From assembly GCF_025837155.1 (NCBI RefSeq), contig NZ_CP107549.1:2914001-2978000 (forward strand): a stretch of 64,000 bases of DNA. The letters are read 5' to 3'. This document shows positions 26,444-35,405 of the stretch, piece by piece (position 1 is the first letter of the stretch; the number at the start of each line of letters is the position of its first letter). Under the pieces are notes generated by a model. It was not told the DNA's origin. It saw nothing but the letters and a program-made list of their open reading frames with translations, and made no database searches. Origin of the DNA: Pseudomonas sp. Z8(2022). Its GTDB lineage: Bacteria > Pseudomonadota > Gammaproteobacteria > Pseudomonadales > Pseudomonadaceae. The position numbers were made by a program, and so were the translations under genes.

Positions 26444-28372
26444 ATGCGCAGTCGCTTTTTCTCCGTTGTTTCCTGTCTGATCCTTGCCACCACCGGCATC
26501 GCCAGCGTCGAAGCCGCCAGCCTCACCCAGCAGCGTCAGTACTACGATGAAGCCAAGCGCGCCCTGGCAAAGGGGGACAGCGGCCCTTACCGCCAGTACG
26601 CCAGTGCCCTGCGCGACTACCCGCTGACGCCTTATCTGGCCTATGACGAGCTGACCAATCGCCTCAAATCGGCAAGCAACGCCGAGATCGAGAAATTCCT
26701 CGCCGACCATGGCGACCTGCCCCAGGCCAACTGGATGAAGCTGCGCTGGTTGCGCTGGCTGGCCGAACGAGGCGAATGGAAGCCCTTCCTCGACCATTAC
26801 GACCCGGCACTCAATTTCACCGAACTGGACTGTCTGTACGGCCAATACCTGTTGAGCCATGGCCAGACCGCCGAAGGCAATGCCACTGCCGAGAAGCTCT
26901 GGCTGGTCGGCAAATCCCAGCCCAATGCCTGCGACCCGCTTTTCGAGCGCTGGGCCGCCAGCGGCCAACTCACCGAGCAGCGTCGCTGGCAGCGCACCAA
27001 GCTGGCCGTGGAAAGCGGCAACTACGGCCTGGCGAACTTCCTGATCAAGGGCATGCCAACGCTCGGCGAGCGCGGCAAGCTGATGGTCGAAGTCGCACAG
27101 AAACCGCAACTGCTGAAGAACACAGCGCGCTTCGCTCCCGCCGACGAGGCCATGAGCGATGTGGTCGGCATTGGTCTGCGTCGTCTGGCCCGGCAGGAGC
27201 CCGAAGAAGCCCTGGCCCTGCTCGACGGTTACGCCCAACGCATGAAATTTTCCGCCGATGAACAGGTCGCCATCGCCCGCCAGGTCGGTCTGCGCCTGGC
27301 ACAACGCTTCGACCTGCGCGGCCTGCAGGTCATGGCCAAGTACGATCCGCAACTGCGTGACAACACCGTCAGCGAGTGGCGCGCCCGCCTGCTGCTGCGC
27401 CATGGCCGCTGGGAAGAGGCCTATCAGCTGACCCAGAAGATGCCGGCCGAACTGGCCAGTAGCAACCGCTGGCGTTACTGGAACGCGCGCAGCCTGCAAC
27501 TGGCGCAGCCCAACAGCCAGCAACCGGCAGTGCTGTACCAGGCATTGGCCAAGGAGCGCGATTTCTACGGGTTCATGGCCGCCGATCAGGTCAAGGCGCC
27601 CTACTCCCTGAACAACCAGCCACTGGTGCTCGATCCCAAGGTGGTGCAGAAAGTGCGCAACACCGCCGGCATCAAGCGAGCCATGGAGTTTCATGCGCGC
27701 GGCCAGATCGTCGACGGCCGTCGCGAGTGGTATCACGTCAGCCGTCTGTTCAGCCGTGACGAACTGGTGGCGCAGGCGCGCCTGGCCTACGAAATGGAAT
27801 GGTATTTCCCGGCCATCCGCACCATCAGCCAGGCCCAGTACTGGGACGATCTGGACGTGCGCTTCCCCATGGCCCATCGCGACGAACTGGTCCGCGAAGC
27901 CAGACGCCGCGACCTGCACTCGAGCTGGGTGTTCGCCATCACCCGCCAGGAAAGCGCCTTCATGGCCGACGCCCGCTCTCACGTCGGTGCCATGGGCCTG
28001 ATGCAACTGATGCCGGCAACGGCCAAGGAAACCGCGCGCAAGTTCGGCATCCCCCTGGCCTCACCGCAGCAGGCGCTCAACCCGGACCTCAACATCCAGC
28101 TCGGCGCTGCCTACCTGAGCCAGGTGTATGGCCAGTTCAACGGCAACCGCATTCTCGCCTCGGCTGCCTACAACGCAGGCCCCGGCCGGGTACGCCAGTG
28201 GTTGCGCGGCGCCAACCACCTCAGTTACGACGTCTGGGTGGAGAACATCCCGTTCGACGAAACCCGCCAGTACGTGCAGAACGTGCTGTCCTACTCGGTG
28301 ATCTACGGCCAGAAGCTGGGCGCGCCGCACCCGCTAGTGGCGTGGAACGAGCGCTTCTTCGACGATCAGTAA
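26444..28372 (+). CDS. slt: Soluble lytic murein transglycosylase
   Basis: A 642-residue periplasmic enzyme that cleaves peptidoglycan to 1,6-anhydro-muropeptides. Signal peptide MRSRFFSVVSCLILATTGIASVEA is followed by a long helical superhelical domain (to about residue 450) and a C-terminal lysozyme-like domain with catalytic Glu in RQESAF, then GAMGLMQLMPATA and AYNAGPGRV. Its products are those handled by NagZ, encoded earlier in the window. The ATG at 26444 is chosen for the signal peptide. Confidence 0.95.
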   Translation: MRSRFFSVVSCLILATTGIASVEAASLTQQRQYYDEAKRALAKGDSGPYRQYASALRDYPLTPYLAYDELTNRLKSASNAEIEKFLADHGDLPQANWMKLRWLRWLAERGEWKPFLDHYDPALNFTELDCLYGQYLLSHGQTAEGNATAEKLWLVGKSQPNACDPLFERWAASGQLTEQRRWQRTKLAVESGNYGLANFLIKGMPTLGERGKLMVEVAQKPQLLKNTARFAPADEAMSDVVGIGLRRLARQEPEEALALLDGYAQRMKFSADEQVAIARQVGLRLAQRFDLRGLQVMAKYDPQLRDNTVSEWRARLLLRHGRWEEAYQLTQKMPAELASSNRWRYWNARSLQLAQPNSQQPAVLYQALAKERDFYGFMAADQVKAPYSLNNQPLVLDPKVVQKVRNTAGIKRAMEFHARGQIVDGRREWYHVSRLFSRDELVAQARLAYEMEWYFPAIRTISQAQYWDDLDVRFPMAHRDELVREARRRDLHSSWVFAITRQESAFMADARSHVGAMGLMQLMPATAKETARKFGIPLASPQQALNPDLNIQLGAAYLSQVYGQFNGNRILASAAYNAGPGRVRQWLRGANHLSYDVWVENIPFDETRQYVQNVLSYSVIYGQKLGAPHPLVAWNERFFDDQ

Positions 28373-28375
28373 TGC

Positions 28376-28412
28376 AAAAGCCCCGGTCAGACAATATCTG
28401 ACCGGGGCTTTT
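28376..28412. terminator. Strong bidirectional terminator
   Basis: Perfect 16-base arms (AAAAGCCCCGGTCAGA and its complement) with a 5-base loop, between convergent slt and the MOSC gene; A and T runs on both sides. Confidence 0.93.
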
Positions 28413-28427
28413 CATGACGCCCGCCTG

Positions 28428-29234
28428 CTATTCCAGCACCTGCACCGTCATACCCAGCTGCAATTCGCCGACACCGCGCGGCAGCAGGTTCTGCCCGAAG
28501 AACACATCACCGCCGCGCTCACGATAGGTCTTGAGCGTGGCCAGCGGTTCGCGCCGTGCATCGCGCTCACCGGTCTGCGGATCGACGGTGGTAAGGATGC
28601 AACGGGCGCAGCCCTTGGCCACTTCGAACTCCAGCTCTCCGATGCGGATGCGCTTCCAGCTGTCTTCGGCGTAAGGCTCGCTGCCGGTGACCACCAGATT
28701 GGGGCGGAAACGCAGCATCGAGAGCGGCTGACCGACACGTTGGGACAGATCGTCCAGCGAGGCCTGGCCGATCAGCAGCAGCGGGAAACCATCGGCGAAG
28801 GCCACACGGTCACCCGGCTGGGCATAGCCGGTATCGACCTGACGAGCGCGTCCTTCGGGCACCTGCACCAGACGGCAGGCCTTGCCCAGCAGGGCGCTGA
28901 GCCATTCGGCAGCCTCGTCGCCGGCATCCGGCACCCGCAGGCTGTCGCGCCAGATGATGACGCCGCGCAGGTCCTGGTCGGGGTCGGGAAGTGCCACGGA
29001 AAGATCGTCCTGACCGGGTGCACTCAGGATGAGGCCTCCGCGCGCATCATATACGGCGCTCAACTGACTCATCTGCGGTAGCAGGCGTTGGGTGATGAAA
29101 CGGCCGTTGTCGGCGTCGACCAGCATCCAGCGCCGATCACCATGCAGCCCGAGGGCGTCGACCGCGCTGCGCTGCAAGGCCTCGCCACGACCGGACTTGA
29201 GCGGATAACGGTACAGCCCCGAGAGACTCGGCAT
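28428..29234 (-). CDS. MOSC domain protein (YcbX-like)
   Basis: A 268-residue protein with an N-terminal MOSC beta-barrel region (MPSLSGLYRYPLKSGRGEAL...GDRRWMLVD) and a C-terminal MOSC domain whose conserved Cys lies in KGCARCILTTVDP. The family includes molybdenum cofactor sulfurases and the YcbX N-hydroxylated-base reductase system; YcbX itself also has a C-terminal ferredoxin domain that is missing here. Likely a Moco-linked detoxifying oxidoreductase needing a separate electron donor (inference). Confidence 0.88.
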   Translation of the reverse strand: MPSLSGLYRYPLKSGRGEALQRSAVDALGLHGDRRWMLVDADNGRFITQRLLPQMSQLSAVYDARGGLILSAPGQDDLSVALPDPDQDLRGVIIWRDSLRVPDAGDEAAEWLSALLGKACRLVQVPEGRARQVDTGYAQPGDRVAFADGFPLLLIGQASLDDLSQRVGQPLSMLRFRPNLVVTGSEPYAEDSWKRIRIGELEFEVAKGCARCILTTVDPQTGERDARREPLATLKTYRERGGDVFFGQNLLPRGVGELQLGMTVQVLE

Positions 29235-29256
29235 GGTTCAGCTTCCTGTCGGCAAA

Positions 29257-29283
29257 AACGCCGTTATACGAGTTGACGGCGTT
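29257..29283 (-). terminator. Rho-independent terminator after cheV
   Basis: Stem AACGCCGT / ACGGCGTT with an 11-base loop; on the minus strand it is followed by TTTTT, 29 bases beyond the cheV stop. Confidence 0.75.
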
Positions 29284-29312
29284 GCTCACAAGCTCTGCGG
29301 GGCGTAGAGGAC

Positions 29313-30245
29313 TCAGCGAGGTTCGTCCAGCTCAAGGCGCTGACGGATCACATCCACCAGTTTGTCCGGCTGAAATTTGGAGAGGAAGTTGTCGCAGCCG
29401 ACCTTCTTCACCATGGCCTCGTTGAAGCTGCCGGACAGCGAGGTATGCAGCACCACGTAGAGGTCCTTGAGACGCGGGTCGTGGCGGATTTCACTGGTGA
29501 GGCGATAACCATCCATCTCCGGCATCTCGGCATCGGTGAAGACCATCAGCAGCTTGTCGGTCATCACCTCGCCGGTATCGGCCCATTTCTTCAGCAGATT
29601 GAGCGCCTTCAGACCGTCACTGGCCATGTGCATACGGATGCCCAGCTGCGACAGGGTATCGCGCAACTGGCTGAGCGCGACGCTGGAGTCGTCCACCAGC
29701 AGCACTTCACGACCGCGCGCCTTTTCCAGCAGAGGGTCGGCGAGTTTTTCCGCGGACACTCTGGTACTCATCGGTACGATCTCGGCCAGCACTTTTTCCA
29801 CGTCGATGACCTCGACGATCTGCTCATCAACCTTGGTGATCGCAGTCAGGTAATGCTGGCGGCCGGCACCGCCGGGCGGTGGCTGGATCGACTCCCAGTT
29901 GAGGTTGAGGATGCGATCCACGCTGCCAACCAGAAAGGCCTGCACAGAGCGGTTGTACTCGGTAACGATGATGGTGCTGCGCTCATCCGGCACCAGCGGG
30001 CGCATGCCGATGGCCTGTGACAGGTCGATCACCGGCAGGGTCTGGCCACGCAGGTTGACCACGCCACAGACGAAGCGATGACGTTGCGGCATCAGCGTCA
30101 GCTTGGGCATCTGCAGGACTTCCTGCACCTTGAACACGTTGATGGCGAACAACTGCCGGCCGGCCAGGCGGAACATGAGAATTTCCAGACGGTTCTCGCC
30201 GACCAGTTGCGTGCGTTGATCCACTGAATCGAGAATGCCGGCCAT
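29313..30245 (-). CDS. cheV: Chemotaxis protein CheV
   Basis: A 310-residue coupling protein with an N-terminal CheW domain (residues ~20-160; LFAINVFKVQEVLQMP and VVNLRGQTLPVIDLS) and a C-terminal receiver domain (~175-300) with the acidic pocket LLVDDSSVAL, phospho-acceptor Asp in MVFTDAEMPEMDG and Lys in NFLSKFQPD. It links chemoreceptors to CheA, with phosphorylation tuning the response. Two ATGs stand in tandem; the second (30245) gives MAGILDSVDQRTQLVGENRLE. Confidence 0.94.
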   Translation of the reverse strand: MAGILDSVDQRTQLVGENRLEILMFRLAGRQLFAINVFKVQEVLQMPKLTLMPQRHRFVCGVVNLRGQTLPVIDLSQAIGMRPLVPDERSTIIVTEYNRSVQAFLVGSVDRILNLNWESIQPPPGGAGRQHYLTAITKVDEQIVEVIDVEKVLAEIVPMSTRVSAEKLADPLLEKARGREVLLVDDSSVALSQLRDTLSQLGIRMHMASDGLKALNLLKKWADTGEVMTDKLLMVFTDAEMPEMDGYRLTSEIRHDPRLKDLYVVLHTSLSGSFNEAMVKKVGCDNFLSKFQPDKLVDVIRQRLELDEPR

Positions 30246-30338
30246 CATGGGCTCCAGGGTATATGGGGGTGAGTCTAGTCTGCCTTATGGGTTATCGGCC
30301 GACTGCCGGCAGACTGAAGCACTGCTGGCGTACAGCCA

Positions 30339-31256
30339 TCATGCCTCAGCCCCAGGCGCCTGACCAGTGAGCAACGGCGAATGGTCGGGCAGATGCAGAC
30401 GCAAGGCGCCGGGTTGTGCGCTGAAGCGCAGACGCTTGCTTTCCATGGGCTCACCGTCGAGGTTCAAATCCAGTCCCTCCAGTGCCTCGACCTCCAGCCA
30501 GGGCAGCCGTGCACTGATGGCCACACTCTGCAGGCCGCGCATGCCGCCCGTAAGCAGCGTGCCGAGGGTACTCACCACATCCTGCGCCGCCGGCACGATG
30601 CAGACATCCAGCAAGCCATCATCGATGGTCGCATCCGGACAGAGCAGATGCCCGCCGCCGGCCTGACGGCCATTACCAATACCCAGGGCTAGAAATTCGC
30701 CCTGCCACTCAAAGTCTGGCCCGTGAAAACGCCCCGCAGCGGCACGCACTTCAGAGAAGCGACTGAGCCCGGTCAACAGATAGGCGGCGCCACCCAGGAC
30801 TTTCTTGAGATCTTCCGAGGTATTGGCCGTGACATTGGAACCGAAGCCGCCGGTGGCCATATTGAGGAAGGCGCGCTCACCCGCCATGCCCACGTCCACC
30901 GCTACCGGCTCCACATCGAGCAGCGTCAGCGCCGCAGCCGGCGTCAGTGGCACACCGGCTGCGTTGGCGAAGTCGTTGGCCGTACCCAGTGGCAACAAGG
31001 CCAGGCTGGCCGCCCCCCGCACCTTGATCAACGCCTCGACCACATCGCGCAGGGTACCGTCACCGCCACCGGCGATCAGGGTCGGATAACCCGCCGCCAG
31101 CCCTTCACGCACCAGACGTTCGGCATCGCCGCCTTCCCAAGTCAGGCGAACCGCCAGATCCCAGCCACGCTCACGCAGGCCGTTCACGGCCGCCCTCACT
31201 TCCTCATTCAACGCCTGCTTGCCATGCAGGATCAGCCATGCCTTGCGTTCGCGCAT
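30339..31256 (-). CDS. yegS: Lipid kinase, YegS/diacylglycerol kinase family
   Basis: A 305-residue kinase of the DAGK/YegS fold. The nucleotide-binding motif GGGDGT (LIAGGGDGTLRDVVEAL) near residue 65 and the GTANDFA segment near 95 are complete. YegS phosphorylates phosphatidylglycerol in vitro; the true substrate here is unknown. The ATG at 31256 (MRERKAWLILHGKQALN) is chosen; upstream in-frame codons to 31469 overlap the divergent pirin gene and are not family-like. A GGAGAC ribosome site lies upstream on the minus strand. Confidence 0.9.
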   Translation of the reverse strand: MRERKAWLILHGKQALNEEVRAAVNGLRERGWDLAVRLTWEGGDAERLVREGLAAGYPTLIAGGGDGTLRDVVEALIKVRGAASLALLPLGTANDFANAAGVPLTPAAALTLLDVEPVAVDVGMAGERAFLNMATGGFGSNVTANTSEDLKKVLGGAAYLLTGLSRFSEVRAAAGRFHGPDFEWQGEFLALGIGNGRQAGGGHLLCPDATIDDGLLDVCIVPAAQDVVSTLGTLLTGGMRGLQSVAISARLPWLEVEALEGLDLNLDGEPMESKRLRFSAQPGALRLHLPDHSPLLTGQAPGAEA

Positions 31257-31390
31257 TGTCGTCTCCTTGAAAATCAACGAATGCCTAATGCGAGGCTTTC
31301 GCTCAATAAATCGAATAAACAGATAATTAAACCGCACAAAATGCGCTTTTAAATCGATCCACCCAAATAGATCATGCGCCCATCGCATCT

Positions 31391-31410
31391 GCACGGGGCT
31401 GAACCCGTGC
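31391..31410. promoter_or_regulatory. Hairpin just before the pirin ribosome site
   Basis: Perfect 7-bp stem GCACGGG / CCCGTGC with a 6-base loop, ending 6 bases before the AGGAGG of the pirin gene. It could be a remnant terminator or affect translation; there is no T run. The 31290-31380 stretch upstream is strikingly AT-rich for this genome and likely holds the yegS/pirin promoters. Confidence 0.4.
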
Positions 31411-31428
31411 ACGACAGGAGGATTGACC

Positions 31429-32127
31429 ATGATCGATGTACGTCCGTTCGAACAACTCGGTGGCGCCAACCACGGCTGGCTGAATGCCCGCCATCACTTT
31501 TCCTTCGCCGAATACTACGACGCCGAGCGAATGAACTGGGGGCGCCTGCGCGTCTGGAATGACGACGAGATCGCCCCGCACTCGGGCTTTCCGCCGCATC
31601 CGCATCGCGACATGGAGATCATCACCTACGTACGCGAAGGGGCCATCAGCCATGAGGACAACCTGGGCAACAAGGGCCGTACCGAGGCCGGCGACGTGCA
31701 GGTGATGAGCGCCGGTACCGGTATCGCTCACAGCGAGTACAACCTGGAGGACGAAACCACCAAGATCTTCCAGATCTGGATTCAGCCGAACCAGGCCGGC
31801 CTGCCGCCTTCCTGGGGAGCCAAACCGTTTCCCAAAGGCGACCGTTCGGGTTCCTTCGTCACCCTGGCCAGCGGCTTCGAAGAAGATATTGACGCCCTGC
31901 GCATCCGCACCGATGCCAGGCTGGTGGCTGCCACCATCAACGCGGGAGAGAGCGCCGAATACCGCCTACAGCCGGGTCGCAAGGCCTATCTGGTCGGCGC
32001 GACCGGGGTATTCAGCGTCAACGGTGTGGCCGCCAAAGCACGTGACGGCGTGGCCGTTGCGGATGTCGAGGTGATCCGCGTCGAAGCACAGGAAGACAGC
32101 GAGATCGTACTGGTGGATGTCGCCTGA
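31429..32127 (+). CDS. Pirin family protein (bicupin)
   Basis: A 232-residue pirin: N-terminal cupin with metal ligands in FPPHPHRDMEIITYV (His57/59/61-like) and the glutamate/histidine of HSEYN near residue 100, then a second, shorter cupin. Some bacterial pirins have quercetin dioxygenase activity, others regulate metabolic enzymes; no specific partner is visible. AGGAGG is 8 bases before the ATG at 31429. Confidence 0.9.
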   Translation: MIDVRPFEQLGGANHGWLNARHHFSFAEYYDAERMNWGRLRVWNDDEIAPHSGFPPHPHRDMEIITYVREGAISHEDNLGNKGRTEAGDVQVMSAGTGIAHSEYNLEDETTKIFQIWIQPNQAGLPPSWGAKPFPKGDRSGSFVTLASGFEEDIDALRIRTDARLVAATINAGESAEYRLQPGRKAYLVGATGVFSVNGVAAKARDGVAVADVEVIRVEAQEDSEIVLVDVA

Positions 32128-32138
32128 GGCCAAAGACG

Positions 32139-32166
32139 TCGCCCTCCGTCTGGAGGGCGATTTTTT
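32139..32166 (+). terminator. Rho-independent terminator after pirin
   Basis: Perfect stem TCGCCCTCC / GGAGGGCGA with loop GTCT and six T; 11 bases after the pirin stop and 11 before the convergent kinase stop. Confidence 0.93.
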
Positions 32167-32177
32167 GTCGGAGCGTT

Positions 32178-33737
32178 TTACGCCGGATAACCGGTGATCT
32201 TGCGAATGCGCTGGTACAGCGGCTTGAGCTGGCGATACATGCGCTGGTAGACCTGTCCGTAGAGTTGCTCGTAAGTACGCTGTGCAGCCGGGTTGGGCAG
32301 GAACACCTGGCCGACCCGGGTCATGGCGGCGATGGCGCTCGGGTAATCGGCATGCAACCCCAGGCCCACCGCGCAGTTGATCGCCGCGCCCAGGCCGCTG
32401 GTTTCGTACAGATGCGGTCGCTCGGCGGGCAGGCCGAAGATGTCGGCCGTCAGTTGCATCGCCGCATCGCTCTGCGCGCCCCCGCCAGATACACGCAGGC
32501 GCTTGATACGTGTGCCGGAGCGTTTTTCGATACGTTCCCTGCCCTGACACAGGGCGTAGGCCAGGCCTTCGAGAATGGCGCGGTAGAGATGCGCGCGGGT
32601 GTGCACATCACCAAAACCGATGATCGAGCCCTTGGCCTCCAGTCCCGGTTCGCGGATGCCCGGCGTCCAGTATGGCTGCAACATCAGCCCCATTGAGCCG
32701 GGCGGCACGGCGTTGACCAGTTCGTCGAACAGCGCCTCGGGCGACACACCCAGCGCCTCGGCACGCTGCATCTCACGCAGGCCGAACTCGCGCTTGAACC
32801 AGCTGACCATCCAGAAGCCGCGGTAGATCATCACCTCGGTATTGAAGTGATCCGGCAGGGCCGCCGGATAGGGTGGAATCAGGCGAACGGTTTCCAGATA
32901 ACGACTGCGTGTGGTGTTGATGGTCGCGGTGGTGCCGTACGAAAGGCAGGCAGTGCCGGGCTCCATAGCACCGGAACCCAGCACCTCGCAGGCCTTGTCG
33001 GCACCGGCGGCAATCAGCGGCAGGCCCTCGGGAATGCCGGTATGACGGCTGGCCTCGGCGCTGATCTGGCCCAGTCTCTCTCCCGGCCTGAACAGCTCCG
33101 GCAGTTGCTCGGGGCGTACGGAAAGTGCCTGCCACTTCCAGTCGCCGGGCGCAGCCCAGCGCAGGCGCTTGTAGTCGAACGGCAGGTAGGCCACGCAACT
33201 GCTGGTCGAATCGACGAAGCGACCACACAGACGATGGGTGAGAAACCCCGAAAGCAACAGCACCTTGTGCGTGCGCGCAGCGATGTCCGGCTGATGCTGG
33301 GCAACCCAGTTGACCTCGGCCTGACCACGGAAGTGATTCACTGCCTCCTCGGCCCGCGCCAGCTTGAACAGCCAGCCCCACAGGCCCTTGATGCGCCCCT
33401 TTACCTCGGCACGACGCTGATCGAGCCAGAGAATCGCCGGACGCAACGGCGCGCCCTGCTCGTCGACATGGATGATGCTGCCGCGCTGGGTTGTCACGGC
33501 GACGCCCTTGATCTGACTGCGATCGATGTCCACCTGCTGCCACAGCAACCGGCAGGCCTCGCCGAGGCTGGCCCAGTAGTACTCCGGGTCCTGCTCGGCC
33601 CACCCCGGCTCGCTGGAGAAATAGGGGTCGAGTTCGACCTTGCCCTTGGCGAGCAGATTGCCCTTGGTATCGAACAGCAGCGCACGCACGCTCTGGGTGC
33701 CGTTGTCGATGCTCAGCAGGTAGCTTGGTTCGCTCAA
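32178..33737 (-). CDS. FGGY-family carbohydrate kinase
   Basis: A 519-residue sugar kinase of the FGGY (hexokinase/actin-like) fold. N-terminal LLSIDNGTQSVRALLFD, central PAILWLDQRRAE, and C-terminal adenosine motif VSGGGAQSDAAMQLTADIFG are clear. The substrate is not evident; glycerol and xylulose kinases belong to this family. Its partners are a GlpD-like dehydrogenase and an AGPS-like oxidase on the same strand, so a glycerol- or polyol-type substrate is a reasonable guess. It is third in the putative operon 37001-32178. Confidence 0.9.
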   Translation of the reverse strand: MSEPSYLLSIDNGTQSVRALLFDTKGNLLAKGKVELDPYFSSEPGWAEQDPEYYWASLGEACRLLWQQVDIDRSQIKGVAVTTQRGSIIHVDEQGAPLRPAILWLDQRRAEVKGRIKGLWGWLFKLARAEEAVNHFRGQAEVNWVAQHQPDIAARTHKVLLLSGFLTHRLCGRFVDSTSSCVAYLPFDYKRLRWAAPGDWKWQALSVRPEQLPELFRPGERLGQISAEASRHTGIPEGLPLIAAGADKACEVLGSGAMEPGTACLSYGTTATINTTRSRYLETVRLIPPYPAALPDHFNTEVMIYRGFWMVSWFKREFGLREMQRAEALGVSPEALFDELVNAVPPGSMGLMLQPYWTPGIREPGLEAKGSIIGFGDVHTRAHLYRAILEGLAYALCQGRERIEKRSGTRIKRLRVSGGGAQSDAAMQLTADIFGLPAERPHLYETSGLGAAINCAVGLGLHADYPSAIAAMTRVGQVFLPNPAAQRTYEQLYGQVYQRMYRQLKPLYQRIRKITGYPA

Positions 33738-33774
33738 GGTACGGTCCTTCTTACTTGAAATGGAGCATCCTCCA

Positions 33775-33794
33775 CTCTCCCGCTTGCGGGAGAG
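33775..33794. repeat. Intra-operon palindrome
   Basis: CTCTCCCG-CTTG-CGGGAGAG, a perfect 8-bp stem, in the 85-base space between the GlpD-like gene and the kinase gene. This motif type is widespread as a small interspersed repeat in pseudomonads and could stabilise or attenuate the transcript. Confidence 0.6.
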
Positions 33795-33822
33795 GGAGCC
33801 GATCGGAGCTGCCGCAAGCTAG

Positions 33823-35403
33823 TCATCCCCCCTGCGGCAGGCTGTAACAGCGCTGCCACAGCGCCAGGTAATCACCCTCTTCCTGCTGCCAGCGCGCATC
33901 ACTCCAGCCCAGGCGCGGCTGGCACAGTGCGCGGATACGTGGCAGTTCTGCACGACCGCCTTCAGCCAGCAGCAGGCCGAGGCGCGTGCGGCGTAGCAGC
34001 AGATCGTCCAGGTGCAGCACCAGTTCGCCTTCGGCAGCCCAGGCCAGTTCGGTCCACAGGGTATCGGTGCCGGCGACGCAGTCGCCGCCAATCTCCGTAA
34101 TCAGGCGCAGCACCTCCTTCAGTTGCCGGCCATGGCGGCCAAGCAGGCGGCGTTGCTGCGCCTGGCTCAGGTGCGGCATGGCCGGCGGCGTACCGTCACG
34201 AAATACGGCGCAACCACGATCATCCACCGCTTTGCCGACGAATCCCGCACAGGCCCGCAGCACCTCCAGCGCCAGCAAGCGGAAGGTGGTCAGCTTGCCG
34301 CCAGCCAGGGTCACGCTACCCGGTTCGATCCACAGCGCATGCTCGCGCTTTTCATCCGAGGGTTTCAGTGCGCTGTCGTCATCGCTCACCACCGGCCTTA
34401 CGCCCGCCCAGGTCGACAGCACATCGCCACGCCCCACCTGAGCAGCGGGGAACTGCTGGGAACAGGCGGCCAGCAGGTAATCGACTTCTTCGTTGCCGAT
34501 CGCTGCCTCGGCATCCAGGTCAGCGGTGTGATCCAGATCGGTGGTGCCGATCACCGTTGCCCCCTCCCAGGGGAAAACGAATACCGGCCGGCCATCGCTT
34601 GCATGCATGAAGCTGAAGGCATGTGCTACCGGCAGGCGCCAGCCTGGCAGCAGCAGATGACTGCCACGCAGCGGACGGACACGACCATTGCCTGACTGGC
34701 GCAGACGGTCGGCCCAGGCACCGGTGGCCTGCGCCACGGCGCGGCTGCGCAGGCGATACTGCCTGCCCGTTTCCACATCCTCGGCGAGCACACCGACCAC
34801 CCTGCCCGCCTCGCGCAGCAGCTCGACCACGCGCATGCCATTGAGCGCCTCGCCGCCTTCGGCGCGCGCCTCGCCGAGCACGCGCTGCACCAGACGCGCA
34901 TCGTCGGTCACCGCATCGAAGAAACGCGTTCCCCCCAGCAGGCCATCTTCACGTATGCCCGGTGCCAGGTAACGCAGCTGCTGCAGCGGGTAGAACAGAT
35001 GATTGCGCTTGCCGGCCAGAGCGTCATACAGACTGAGCAGGCCGCCGAACACCTTCGGCCCGGGAAAACCGCCGCGATAATGCGGCATGACGAAGCTCAA
35101 CGGCTCCACCAGCCCCGGCGCCTCGCCGAGCAGACGCTGGCGCTCGCGCACCGAGTCGCGAGTCAGCCGTAGCTGGCCCTTGGCGACGTAGCGCAAGCCG
35201 CCGTGCACCATCTTCGAGGAGCGGCTGGAGGTGCCCCAGGCGAAGTCGCGCTGTTCCAGCAGCAGGCAGCGCCAGCCACGCCGCGCCGCCTCACGGAGGA
35301 TACCGGCGCCGCAGATGCCGCCGCCGATTACCAGCAGATCCCAGTCGCGAGCAGCCAGCTCAGGCAGCGCGCGCGTGCGCCAGGCGGCGTTCCAGGGCTC
35401 CAT
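33823..35403 (-). CDS. FAD-dependent glycerol-3-phosphate dehydrogenase family protein
   Basis: A 526-residue flavoprotein of the GlpD/GlpA type that would oxidise glycerol-3-phosphate to DHAP and pass electrons to quinone. The FAD motif VIGGGICGAGILREAARRG is at residues 25-45, SRSSKMVHGGLRY near 60, and GGKLTTFR near 370, followed by the C-terminal DAO_C helical domain. It starts 2 bases after the AGPS-like gene stops. It is unlikely to be the main GlpD, whose gene normally sits with glpF/glpK (family knowledge); the cluster suggests a special route. Confidence 0.92.
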   Translation of the reverse strand: MEPWNAAWRTRALPELAARDWDLLVIGGGICGAGILREAARRGWRCLLLEQRDFAWGTSSRSSKMVHGGLRYVAKGQLRLTRDSVRERQRLLGEAPGLVEPLSFVMPHYRGGFPGPKVFGGLLSLYDALAGKRNHLFYPLQQLRYLAPGIREDGLLGGTRFFDAVTDDARLVQRVLGEARAEGGEALNGMRVVELLREAGRVVGVLAEDVETGRQYRLRSRAVAQATGAWADRLRQSGNGRVRPLRGSHLLLPGWRLPVAHAFSFMHASDGRPVFVFPWEGATVIGTTDLDHTADLDAEAAIGNEEVDYLLAACSQQFPAAQVGRGDVLSTWAGVRPVVSDDDSALKPSDEKREHALWIEPGSVTLAGGKLTTFRLLALEVLRACAGFVGKAVDDRGCAVFRDGTPPAMPHLSQAQQRRLLGRHGRQLKEVLRLITEIGGDCVAGTDTLWTELAWAAEGELVLHLDDLLLRRTRLGLLLAEGGRAELPRIRALCQPRLGWSDARWQQEEGDYLALWQRCYSLPQGG

Positions 35404-35405
35404 GC

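Noticed and set aside
26294-28006. A 570-codon minus-strand frame antisense to slt
   Set aside because: Shadow; slt has a signal peptide and catalytic domain on the plus strand.
33775-33794. Palindrome as a terminator between the GlpD-like and kinase genes
   Set aside because: No T run on either strand and the genes are likely in one operon; kept only as a repeat.
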